43,082 bases of DNA from Noviherbaspirillum denitrificans. GTDB taxonomy: Bacteria > Pseudomonadota > Gammaproteobacteria > Burkholderiales > Burkholderiaceae_D. Shown here piece after piece: positions 34,254 through 41,572 of the stretch; position 1 is the first letter of the stretch; every line of letters starts with the position of its first letter. The position numbers were made by a program, and so were the translations under genes. The stretch covers positions 4,495,087 to 4,538,168 of the forward strand of contig NZ_LSTO01000001.1 of NCBI RefSeq assembly GCF_002211445.1, given 5' to 3'. The notes below the pieces were generated by a model. It saw only the letters and a program-made list of their open reading frames with translations, ran no database searches and had not been told where the DNA came from.

Positions 34254-34267
34254 TTGATCTTCATCAA
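34254..34267. promoter_or_regulatory. Perfect FNR/ANR-type dyad
   Basis: TTGAT-CTTC-ATCAA, an exact match to the TTGAT-N4-ATCAA consensus of oxygen-responsive FNR/ANR regulators (also used by DNR/FixK relatives). It lies 134 bp before the YCG-repeat gene and about 200 bp before the divergent histidine kinase. TTATAA at 34273-34278 and TACATT at 34301-34306 are possible -10 boxes for the plus-strand gene, but neither puts the dyad exactly at -41.5. The 345-bp region 34056-34400 holds no other feature I can support. Confidence 0.6.
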
Positions 34268-34400
34268 TTATGTTATAAAAATGCAATGACTTGCGCATGC
34301 TACATTCGACGTCCGAAAGGGTGCTTGATGGCAATTTGCTCAGGATAGCGCCTTTTCTGGAGGGGGTTGTCATTTCAACAGAATCGAAAGGTGAAGAACA

Positions 34401-35066
34401 ATGAAACTGCATGCGCAAAAAAAGACACCGGAACAGATCGTTGAAGCCGTTTTCTCGCTTGACCTTGACCCGATCAAGTTCAAGCTGATGGACGTCAACG
34501 AGGGCTATGGCTGGTCGCGGGAGGAGGCCGACCGCCAGGAACTGGAATACAAGCGCTTCCTGGCGCTGGTCGCGAAATACCCGGAGGAAGCGATCGTGCC
34601 GGACAAGAACGTGGACAAGTTCTGGCACGCGCACATCCTGGACACGATGAAGTATGCGGAAGATTGCCAGAACGTGTTCGGCTACTTCCTGCACCACTTC
34701 CCATACTTCGGCATGCGTGACGCGGAGGATGCCGCGAACCTGGCGCAGGCGTCGGATCGCACGCGCGCCCTGTACCGCGAGGAATTCGGCGGCGCCACGG
34801 CACAGGATGCCGCCTATTGCGGTGTCGCCGCAGCGTCTTACTGCGGTGCGGCATCGGACACGGTGTCGGCGGCCTATTGTGGCGCGGCGTCGGAGAGAAG
34901 GGATGCCGCGTATTGTGGCGTGGCCGCTGCGGAGTCCGCCTACTGCGGTGCCGCGTCGAAGCAGGCCTCCGCCTACTGCGGCGCAGCGGGGCCGGCCTAC
35001 TGCGGTGTCGTCACCGGCAAGGGCCGCCCGTCGCTGGATAGGCCTCGCGCCTCGCTGGCGAGCTGA
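34401..35066 (+). CDS. GRDP-like protein with seven Tyr-Cys-Gly repeats
   Basis: 221 residues. The N-terminal ~130 residues resemble the glycine-rich-domain-containing-protein-like (GRDP-like, PF07173 type) domain: VPDKNVDKFWHAHILDTMKYAEDCQ (residues ~66-90, with the WHxH-type motif and C89), then YFLHHFPYFGMRDAEDAANL. From ~137 to 204 the protein changes to Ala/Ser-rich low complexity with seven YCG motifs at 139, 147, 159, 171, 181, 192 and 200, each flanked by small residues ([AS]-YCG-[AV]-[AV]). There is no signal peptide, so it looks cytoplasmic. AGGTG lies 7 bp before the ATG. No maturation enzyme (radical SAM, YcaO, lanthipeptide synthetase) lies near, so a peptide-product precursor is not supported. 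Function unknown; metal, heme or redox use of the Cys/Tyr tail is speculation. A perfect FNR-type dyad lies upstream and a bidirectional terminator downstream. Confidence 0.82.
   Translation: MKLHAQKKTPEQIVEAVFSLDLDPIKFKLMDVNEGYGWSREEADRQELEYKRFLALVAKYPEEAIVPDKNVDKFWHAHILDTMKYAEDCQNVFGYFLHHFPYFGMRDAEDAANLAQASDRTRALYREEFGGATAQDAAYCGVAAASYCGAASDTVSAAYCGAASERRDAAYCGVAAAESAYCGAASKQASAYCGAAGPAYCGVVTGKGRPSLDRPRASLAS
34809..35012 (+). repeat. Coding repeat: seven YCG units
   Basis: Protein-level repeat with steps of 8, 12, 12, 10, 11 and 8 residues. Codons differ between units (TAT or TAC for Tyr, TGC or TGT for Cys, GGT or GGC for Gly), and spacers have different lengths and sequences. The units are therefore not a recent tandem DNA duplication and seem kept for the amino-acid pattern. 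Confidence 0.85.
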
Positions 35067-35090
35067 TACCGCAAACACACCTTCCTTGCC

Positions 35091-35116
35091 AAAAGCCCGC
35101 GACGCGGGCTTTTTTC
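35091..35116. terminator. Bidirectional terminator
   Basis: AAAAGCCCGC-GAC-GCGGGCTTTTTT. Six T follow the stem on the plus strand (YCG gene) and four on the minus strand. It directly abuts the stop of the diguanylate cyclase gene at 35115-35117. Confidence 0.88.
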
Positions 35117-36659
35117 ATCGCACGACGACCCGGTTGCGCCCCTCGTTTTTTGCCACGTAAAGCGCATCGTCTGCTCGCCTGAGCGCCGCCTCGATTCCCT
35201 GTTCCCCCTCGCGATACTGCGACACCCCGCAACTCACCGTGATGCCTCCGGGCATGCCCTTGATCTCGACCGCATGCGCCGACACCCTCACGCGCAGCCG
35301 TTCCGCCACCTGCGCGGCGGCCTCGGCATCGGTATTGGGCAGGGCCATGATGAATTCTTCGCCGCCGAAGCGGCAGAACACATCGGACTCGCGCAGCGAC
35401 TCCTTGCAGAGGACGGTCAGTGCCTGCAGCACCTTGTCGCCCGCCGGGTGCCCGTACATGTCGTTGATGCGCTTGAAGTGGTCGACGTCGATGGTGACGA
35501 TGGAAAGCGGGACGTGATGGCGGTTGGCGGTGCTGACGATTTTCGGCACTGATTCGAAGAAGAAGCGGCGGTTGTACGCGCCCGTCAGCGGATCGGTGAT
35601 CGATGCCGCGCGCAGCTCCTCGCTCAGCGCCTGCAGTTCGCTGTGCTTCTTCTCCAGCGCCTGGCGCGCGCTCTCGCGCTCTTCGGCGCGGGCATGCGCC
35701 TGGGCGAGCATCATCAGGGTCATCAGGATCAGGCCGATCGCGCCGGAGGTGGAGAACGCGACGCGCCAGGCCCGCGCTTCCACTTCCGACAGCGGGATGA
35801 AGACGCTGATGTTCCATCCCGATCCTTCCACCGGCCGCGACCGCACGAAGAAGCGCACGCCATTGCCGCCATCCCCGACGATCGATACAACCGCCTCGTT
35901 GCCGTGCAACGTACGCACGGTGCGCATCGGCAGCGGCGGCTTGAGCATCGTGCCGTACTGGCGCGAGCGCTTGATTTCGTCCAGCGCCTCGGCATGGAGC
36001 GAAACCATGGGCCGGTACTTCCAGTCCGGGCGCGTGCTGAGGAAGATGATGCCGTTGTCGTCGGTCACCGCGACTTCATCCTCGTTGCGCTGCCATTCCT
36101 GGTCGAGCTGTGTCATGTCCACCTTGACGACGGCAACACCCAGCGTGCGACCGCCCTCCCGTACCGCCTGGGCGACGTAATAACCGGGCAGCAGGCTGGT
36201 GGCGCCGATGCCGTAGAAGGTAGCCTTGCCGTTGGCGATCGCGTTCTGGAAATAGGGGCGGAAGGCGTAATTGCGGCCGATGAAACTGTCCACCGCATCG
36301 GCATTGCTGGCCGCAATGGTGCGGCCTTCCCCGTCAATCAGGTAGACGACCGCTGCCTGCGCGCTGGCGTTGACGCGTTCGAGGTAGCGGCTGGCTTCCC
36401 TGGCGCGTTGGCGGTCCTGGGGATGGCGCAGCGCGTTGACGACGACGGGATGGTCTGCAAGCAACTCCGGCAGGTAACCGAATTTCTGCGTCGGGGCGAA
36501 CACCGCGGCTGACGCTACATCGAGCCTGCTTGCGGCTTCCTCTTCCAGCTCGACTATGCCCTGCTGCCAGCGAAAATCATAGGCAAAGTAGGCGGAGGCA
36601 GCGACGGCCGCGAGCGCGGCGGCGGTATTGCGCATCCTTTTCGCTATCGGGTTGGGCAT
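35115..36659 (-). CDS. Membrane-bound diguanylate cyclase with periplasmic Cache-type sensor
   Basis: 514 residues. TM1 is ~11-27 and TM2 ~301-320, with a DctB-like double-Cache sensor domain between (VVYLIDGEGRTIAASNADAVDSFIGRNYAFRPYFQNAIANGK; GYYVAQAVREGGRTLGVAVVKVDM). A short coiled coil follows (~325-350), then the GGDEF domain (~354-512) with active-site GGEEF at 432-436 and a canonical inhibitory site RESD at 423-426, five residues before it. It should therefore make c-di-GMP with product feedback. DctB-like sensors often bind C4-dicarboxylates or related acids. Start at 36659. The LysR gene lies 40 bp upstream on the same strand, so the pair may be co-transcribed. It converges with the YCG-repeat gene at a shared terminator. 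Confidence 0.92.
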   Translation of the reverse strand: MPNPIAKRMRNTAAALAAVAASAYFAYDFRWQQGIVELEEEAASRLDVASAAVFAPTQKFGYLPELLADHPVVVNALRHPQDRQRAREASRYLERVNASAQAAVVYLIDGEGRTIAASNADAVDSFIGRNYAFRPYFQNAIANGKATFYGIGATSLLPGYYVAQAVREGGRTLGVAVVKVDMTQLDQEWQRNEDEVAVTDDNGIIFLSTRPDWKYRPMVSLHAEALDEIKRSRQYGTMLKPPLPMRTVRTLHGNEAVVSIVGDGGNGVRFFVRSRPVEGSGWNISVFIPLSEVEARAWRVAFSTSGAIGLILMTLMMLAQAHARAEERESARQALEKKHSELQALSEELRAASITDPLTGAYNRRFFFESVPKIVSTANRHHVPLSIVTIDVDHFKRINDMYGHPAGDKVLQALTVLCKESLRESDVFCRFGGEEFIMALPNTDAEAAAQVAERLRVRVSAHAVEIKGMPGGITVSCGVSQYREGEQGIEAALRRADDALYVAKNEGRNRVVVR

Positions 36660-36699
36660 GGTCGTGCGCGTCGGGGTCTCCGTTCATTGTAGCCGCCGG

Positions 36700-37617
36700 T
36701 TACCAGTTTTGCGGCCTGTTCCAGTAACCGGGTTGCGCGTACACCGCCTTGAGCATGTCGATGAAGAAGCGGATTTTCGCCGGCAGGTGCCGCTGCCGCG
36801 GGTAGACGGCCATGATGTCGTAGTTGTCGAGCGCGTATTCGTCGAGCACGGTGATGAGCTGGCCGGCGGCGAGTTCCGGCTGGATTTCCCAGGTCGAGCG
36901 CCACGCCAGGCCGAGGCCTTCGCAGGCCCAGCGGTGCAGCAGTTCGCCGTCGTTGCAGTCGAGGTTGCCGTCGACCTTGATCGTCACCGGCTTGCCGTTC
37001 TGCTGGAAATACCAGCCGCGCTGCTGGCCGCCCTGCAGGTTGAAGGACAGGCAGTTGTGCTGTTCGAGGTCGGCTAGCGTGCGCGGAATGCCGTGCTTGT
37101 CGAAGTAGGCGGGCGTGCCGCACACCACGCGGCGGTTGCCGGCCAGTTTCACCGCGACGAAGTTGGGGTCGATCGCGCCGCCGATGCGGATGCCGACGTC
37201 GTAGCCTTCGCGCACCAGGTCGACCACGCGGTCGGTGAGGTTGAAGGAGATGCGGACTTCCGGGTTCGCCTTCAGGAAGGCGGGGGCGTGCGGGGCGACG
37301 TGCTTGCGGCCGTAGGCGGCGGGGGCGGAGACGATCAGGTGGCCGGTGGCCTTGTGGCGGCCTTCGGAGACGATTTTTTCGGCGGAGTCGAGGTCGTCGA
37401 GGAGCTTGCGGCAGTGGTCGAGGAAGACGGTGCCTTCTTCCGTCAGTGTGAGGTGGCGGGTGGTGCGGTGCATCAGCTTGACGCCCAGGCGCTTTTCGAG
37501 GGCGTCTATGCGGCGGCCCAGCATGACGGGGGTGATGTCTTGTTCGAGGGCGGCTTTGGCTAGGCTGCCTTTTTCGATGACTTCTACGAAGGCTTCGATT
37601 TGCTTGAATTTGTCCAT
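36700..37617 (-). CDS. LysR-family transcriptional regulator
   Basis: 305 residues. The N-terminal winged HTH is DKFKQIEAFVEVIEKGSLAKAALEQDITPVMLGRRIDALEKRLGVKLMHRTTRHLTLTEEG (residues ~2-62). A periplasmic-binding-protein-like effector domain follows from ~90 (HLIVSAPAAYGRKHVAPHAPAFL). The start at 37617 (MDKFKQ) has AAGGA about 8 bp upstream; the longer upstream frame runs through repeat DNA and is rejected. It is divergent from gcl across 439 bp, so it is the likely regulator of the glyoxylate operon, with glyoxylate or tartronate semialdehyde as plausible effectors (inference). The diguanylate cyclase gene follows 40 bp downstream. Confidence 0.92.
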   Translation of the reverse strand: MDKFKQIEAFVEVIEKGSLAKAALEQDITPVMLGRRIDALEKRLGVKLMHRTTRHLTLTEEGTVFLDHCRKLLDDLDSAEKIVSEGRHKATGHLIVSAPAAYGRKHVAPHAPAFLKANPEVRISFNLTDRVVDLVREGYDVGIRIGGAIDPNFVAVKLAGNRRVVCGTPAYFDKHGIPRTLADLEQHNCLSFNLQGGQQRGWYFQQNGKPVTIKVDGNLDCNDGELLHRWACEGLGLAWRSTWEIQPELAAGQLITVLDEYALDNYDIMAVYPRQRHLPAKIRFFIDMLKAVYAQPGYWNRPQNW

Positions 37618-37674
37618 GTGGTCGTGTTCCTTTTTGGCTCTTCGGTGACCCTGGTCGGTAGGTTCTCCGTGGAA

Positions 37675-37945
37675 GCTAGCCGGGACTGGCCCCGGCGGGC
37701 CAATTACTTTTCTTGTCTCGCCAAGAAAAGTAATCAAAAGAAGGCGACCCCGGTACGCAGCCCCTGCGGGGTACCCGAAAAATTCCCTCCCGAAGCGGGA
37801 AGCGAAATAACTCGCCCTCGCAAGCTCGGAGCTCAGACAGATTTCGCTTCTTTTTCCGCTTCGAGAGGAAATTTTTCGGCTGCATACAGGGGAGAACTGC
37901 TTAAAAACCATCCCTACCCTAGCCCTTCCCTTGAAGGGAAGGGAA
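37675..37945. repeat. Structured intergenic repeat element
   Basis: Three nested structures in the LysR-gcl gap. (1) Perfect 13-bp hairpin ATTACTTTTCTTG / CAAGAAAAGTAAT at 37703-37734. (2) A long imperfect inverted repeat with arms 37775-37808 and 37841-37879 (starting CCGAAAAATTCCCTC and ending GAGGAAATTTTTCGG). (3) CCCTTCCCTT-G-AAGGGAAGGG at 37923-37943. Sequences of the first kind, GGGCCAATTACTTTTCTT and its complement, recur between genes in many betaproteobacteria. The ORFs across it are artefacts. No transposase is present. Confidence 0.6.
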
Positions 37946-37997
37946 TTCATTATTCCATACCCCAAGTATCGAATAAAGCGATTATTTGTGTTCTTAT

Positions 37998-38012
37998 CAA
38001 ACCTATAGTTTG
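37998..38012. promoter_or_regulatory. Small dyad upstream of gcl
   Basis: CAAAC-CTATA-GTTTG, 5-bp arms around a 5-bp centre, 45 bp before the gcl ATG; TATAGT (38004-38009) inside could be a -10. It is a possible part of the LysR binding region but does not show a clean T-N11-A pattern. Confidence 0.3.
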
Positions 38013-38056
38013 CCTTTAGCATCCTTCCAACGGAAACACCACTCTCAGGAGGATCT

Positions 38057-39832
38057 ATGGCAAGGATGACGGCGGCGGAAGCCGCAGTGCATGTGTTGGA
38101 GAAGGAAGGCATCGCGCAGGCATTCGGTGTGCCGGGGGCTGCGATCAACCCGTTTTATGCTGCGCTGCGCAAGCGCGGAGGCGTGAAGCATATCCTCGCG
38201 CGCCATGTGGAGGGCGCGTCGCACATGGCTGAAGGCTATACCCGCGCGAAGGCGGGCAATATCGGCGTGTGCATCGGGACCTCGGGCCCGGCGGGTACCG
38301 ACATGATCACGGGCCTGTATTCGGCACAGGCGGATTCGATCCCCATCCTCTGCATTACCGGCCAGGCGCCGCGCGCGCGGTTGTACAAGGAGGATTTCCA
38401 GGCGGTCGATATCGAAGCCATCGCCAAGCCGGTGACGAAGTGGGCCGTGACCGTGCGCGAGCCGGCGCTGGTGCCGCGAGTGTTCCAGCAGGCTTTCCAC
38501 CTGATGCGCTCCGGCCGTCCGGGGCCGGTGCTGATCGACCTGCCGTTCGATGTGCAGATGGCCGAGATCGAGTTTGATCCTGAGACCTACGAACCCTTGC
38601 CGGTGTACAAGCCCGCCGCAACCCGCGCGCAGGTCGAGAAGGCGCTGGCGATGCTCAATGATGCGGAGCGCCCGCTGATTACCGCCGGCGGCGGCATCAT
38701 CAATGCGGATGCGGCGGCGCTGTTGGTGGAATTCGCCGAGATCGTGAACGTGCCGGTGATCCCGACCCTGATGGGCTGGGGCGCGATTGCCGATGACCAT
38801 CCGCTGATGGCGGGCATGGTCGGCCTGCAGACCAGCCACCGCTACGGCAACGCGACCATGCTCGAATCGGATTTCGTGCTCGGCATCGGCAACCGCTGGG
38901 CGAACCGGCATACCGGCTCGGTGGATGTGTTCACCAAGGGCCGCAAGTTCGTGCATGTCGATATCGAACCGACGCAGATCGGCCGTGTGTTCGGCCCGGA
39001 TTTCGGCATCGTGTCCGATGCGGGCGCGGCGCTGAAGCTGTTCGTCGAAGTCGCGAAGGAGTGGAAGGCCGCGGGCAAGCTGCAGTGCCGCAAGTCCTGG
39101 GTGTCGCAGTGCCAGGAACGCAAGCGCACCATGCTGCGCAGGACGCATTTCGAGAATGCGCCGATCAAGCCGCAACGCGTGTACGAAGAAATGAACCGCG
39201 CATTCGGACGCGATACCTGCTACGTCACCACCATCGGCCTGTCGCAGATCGCCGCCGCGCAGTTCCTGCATGTGTACAAGGCGCGCAACTGGATCAACTG
39301 CGGCCAGGCGGGGCCGCTCGGCTGGACGGTGCCGGCCGCGCTCGGTGTGCGTGCCGCCGATTCGGACCGCCCGATCGTGGCGATCTCGGGTGACTACGAC
39401 TTCCAGTTCATGATCGAGGAGCTTGCGGTTGGCGCACAGTTCAAGCTGCCCTACCTGCACGTGGTGGTGAACAACTCCTACCTCGGCCTGATCCGCCAGT
39501 CGCAGCGAGGTTTCGACATGGATTACTGCGTGCAGCTCGCGTTCGAGAATATCAACGCGCCGGAACTGGAAGGCTATGGCGTCGACCACGTCGCCGTCGC
39601 CGAAGGACTCGGCTGCAAGGCGATCCGCGTGCGGCGCGCGGAAGACATCCAGGATGCCTTCGGCCAGGCGCGTTCTTGGATGCGCCAGTACCAGGTGCCG
39701 GTGGTGGTCGAGATCATCCTCGAGCGCGTGACGAATATTTCGATGGGCACCGAGATCAACAACATCAACGAATTCGAAGAACTGGCAAGCTCGCCGGACC
39801 ATGCGCCGACAGCGATTGCCCTGCTGGATTAA
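38057..39832 (+). CDS. gcl: Glyoxylate carboligase (tartronate-semialdehyde synthase)
   Basis: Condenses two glyoxylate to tartronate semialdehyde and CO2; ThDP- and FAD-dependent. 591 residues. The ThDP family's usual catalytic Glu is replaced by V51 in [14 protein letters not shown], the known hallmark of Gcl (E. coli Val51). The pyrophosphate-binding segment is [69 protein letters not shown] and the middle FAD-type domain are intact. A perfect GGAGG precedes the ATG by 7 bp. First gene of the gcl-hyi-glxR-ttuD operon. Confidence 0.97.
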   Translation: MARMTAAEAAVHVLEKEGIAQAFGVPGAAINPFYAALRKRGGVKHILARHVEGASHMAEGYTRAKAGNIGVCIGTSGPAGTDMITGLYSAQADSIPILCITGQAPRARLYKEDFQAVDIEAIAKPVTKWAVTVREPALVPRVFQQAFHLMRSGRPGPVLIDLPFDVQMAEIEFDPETYEPLPVYKPAATRAQVEKALAMLNDAERPLITAGGGIINADAAALLVEFAEIVNVPVIPTLMGWGAIADDHPLMAGMVGLQTSHRYGNATMLESDFVLGIGNRWANRHTGSVDVFTKGRKFVHVDIEPTQIGRVFGPDFGIVSDAGAALKLFVEVAKEWKAAGKLQCRKSWVSQCQERKRTMLRRTHFENAPIKPQRVYEEMNRAFGRDTCYVTTIGLSQIAAAQFLHVYKARNWINCGQAGPLGWTVPAALGVRAADSDRPIVAISGDYDFQFMIEELAVGAQFKLPYLHVVVNNSYLGLIRQSQRGFDMDYCVQLAFENINAPELEGYGVDHVAVAEGLGCKAIRVRRAEDIQDAFGQARSWMRQYQVPVVVEIILERVTNISMGTEINNINEFEELASSPDHAPTAIALLD

Positions 39833-39845
39833 GGAGAAGAGAGCG

Positions 39846-40625
39846 ATGACAAAACTGGCGGCCAACCTCACGATGCTCTTCAACGAGCATCCCTTCATGG
39901 ACCGTTTCGAAGCGGCGGCCCGCGCGGGCTTCCGCGGCGTGGAGTTCCTGTTCCCGTATGCCTTCCACGCGGACCAGATCGCCGACAAGCTGAACACCTT
40001 CCAGCTCGACCTGGTGCTGCACAACCTGCCGGCCGGGAACTGGGAAGCCGGCGAGCGCGGCATCGCCTGCCACCCTGACCGCGTGAACGAGTTCCGCGAA
40101 GGCGTGGACGAGGCGATCCGTTACGCCAAGGTGCTGGGCGTGAAGCAGCTCAACTGCCTGGTCGGCAAGGTGCCGCAAGGGGCGGATGCGGATACGGTGC
40201 ATGCGACCACGGTGAGCAATTTGAAATACGCGGCGGACATGCTGCAGGAACACAAGATCCGCCTGCTGGTCGAGCCGATCAACAGCTACGACATCCCGGG
40301 CTTCTACCTGACGCGCACGCAGCAGGCGATCGACCTCATCAAGGCGACCGGCTCGAGCAACCTCTACGTGCAGTACGACATCTACCACATGCAACGCATG
40401 GAAGGCGAACTGGCGAACACCATCAAGGCCAACCTGGACATCATCAAGCACATCCAGCTGGCGGATAACCCGGGACGCTTCGAGCCGGGGACCGGGGAGA
40501 TCAATTACCGGTACCTGTTCAAGATGCTGGACGAGGCGGGGTACGACGGCTGGATCGGCTGCGAGTACAAGCCGCGCGCGGGGACGGTCGAGGGACTGGG
40601 CTGGCGCACCGAGCACGGGATTTGA
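39846..40625 (+). CDS. hyi: Hydroxypyruvate isomerase
   Basis: Interconverts hydroxypyruvate and tartronate semialdehyde. 259-residue TIM-barrel of the xylose-isomerase-like family. Visible: MTKLAANLTMLFNEHPFMDRFEAAARAGFRGVEFLFPY, GVKQLNCLVGK, LLVEPINSYDIPGFYL (metal-binding Glu), VQYDIYHMQRMEG (metal-binding Asp/His), HIQLADNPGRFEPGTGEINY and GCEYKP. Start at 39846 with AAGGAG 9 bp upstream; the frame's earlier ATG at 39801 lies in gcl. It follows gcl by 13 bp. Confidence 0.95.
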   Translation: MTKLAANLTMLFNEHPFMDRFEAAARAGFRGVEFLFPYAFHADQIADKLNTFQLDLVLHNLPAGNWEAGERGIACHPDRVNEFREGVDEAIRYAKVLGVKQLNCLVGKVPQGADADTVHATTVSNLKYAADMLQEHKIRLLVEPINSYDIPGFYLTRTQQAIDLIKATGSSNLYVQYDIYHMQRMEGELANTIKANLDIIKHIQLADNPGRFEPGTGEINYRYLFKMLDEAGYDGWIGCEYKPRAGTVEGLGWRTEHGI

Positions 40626-40656
40626 GACAACAGATATTCAAGACACGGAGAACACA

Positions 40657-41544
40657 ATGGCAAAAATCGGTTTCATCGGCCTCGGCATCATGGGCGCACC
40701 CATGGCGGGACACCTGCAAAAGGGCGGCCACAAGCTCTATCTGCATGACACGAAGAACCCGCCCTTCGACCTGATCGAAGGCGGCGCTACCGTCTGCACG
40801 TCCGGCGAGGAAGTTGCCAAGCGCGCCGACGTCATCATCGTCATGGTGCCTGACACACCGCACGTGGAGGCGGTGCTGTTCGGCGAGCATGGCGTGGCCA
40901 AGGGGTTGGAGAAGGGCAAGATCGTGATCGACATGAGCTCGATCTCGCCGATCGCCACCAAGGATTTCGCCAGGCGCATCAACGCGCTCGGTTGCGAATA
41001 CCTCGACGCACCGGTATCAGGCGGTGAAGTCGGCGCCAAGGCCGCATCGCTGACCATCATGGTCGGCGGCTCGGAAAGCGCGTTCAACGACGTCAAGCCG
41101 CTGTTCGAACTGATGGGCAAGAACATCACGCTGGTCGGCGGCAACGGCGACGGACAGACGACCAAGGTCGCGAACCAGATCATCGTCGCGCTCAACATCC
41201 AGGCCGTGGCCGAAGCGCTGCTGTTCGCATCGAAGGCGGGCGCCGATCCGGCGCGCGTGCGCCAGGCGCTGATGGGTGGTTTCGCTTCGTCGCGCATCCT
41301 CGAAGTGCATGGCGAGCGCATGGTCAAGCGCACCTTCAATCCGGGCTTCCGCATCGAGCTGCACCAGAAGGACCTGAACCTGGCGCTGCAGGGCGCCAAG
41401 GCACTCGGCGTGTCGCTGCCCAACACCGCCACCGCGCAGGAACTGATGAACGCCTGCGCCGCCAACGGCATGAGCGGGCTTGACCATTCGGCGCTGTGCC
41501 GCGCGATCGAACTGATGTCCAACCATCAGATCGCCAGCGCGTAA
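40657..41544 (+). CDS. glxR: Tartronate semialdehyde reductase (2-hydroxy-3-oxopropionate reductase)
   Basis: Reduces tartronate semialdehyde to D-glycerate with NAD(P)H. 295 residues, beta-hydroxyacid dehydrogenase family. The Rossmann start is KIGFIGLGIMGAPMAGHL (residues 3-20). Substrate loop APVSGGEVGAKAASLTIMVGG follows, then the catalytic-Lys region TTKVANQIIVALN and the helical C-terminal domain (FRIELHQKDLNLAL). CGGAG-like sequence lies about 9 bp before the ATG. It follows hyi by 31 bp. Its TAA stop overlaps a TAAAAT that may be a -10 for ttuD. Confidence 0.95.
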   Translation: MAKIGFIGLGIMGAPMAGHLQKGGHKLYLHDTKNPPFDLIEGGATVCTSGEEVAKRADVIIVMVPDTPHVEAVLFGEHGVAKGLEKGKIVIDMSSISPIATKDFARRINALGCEYLDAPVSGGEVGAKAASLTIMVGGSESAFNDVKPLFELMGKNITLVGGNGDGQTTKVANQIIVALNIQAVAEALLFASKAGADPARVRQALMGGFASSRILEVHGERMVKRTFNPGFRIELHQKDLNLALQGAKALGVSLPNTATAQELMNACAANGMSGLDHSALCRAIELMSNHQIASA

Positions 41545-41547
41545 AAT
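41542..41547 (+). promoter_or_regulatory. Candidate internal -10 box for ttuD
   Basis: TAAAAT overlapping the glxR stop, about 26 bp before the ttuD ATG. It would allow some expression of ttuD apart from the operon. No clear -35. Confidence 0.3.
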
Positions 41548-41572
41548 AGCCCGATTCACAAGGACAAGCGCC

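Noticed and set aside
34809-35012. Ribosomally made peptide (RiPP) precursor
   Set aside because: The repeats resemble a multi-core precursor, but no radical SAM, YcaO, lanthipeptide synthetase, protease or exporter lies nearby, and the N-domain is a folded GRDP-like domain rather than a short leader.
37618-38148. Upstream extension of the LysR frame, and an ORF at 37600-38019
   Set aside because: Both run through the repeat element; LysR proteins begin at the HTH (37617). The translated repeat gives the kind of spurious peptide such elements produce.
38057-39832. Acetolactate synthase as alternative to gcl
   Set aside because: Val51 replaces the ThDP-activating Glu and the neighbours hyi, glxR and ttuD fix the pathway.
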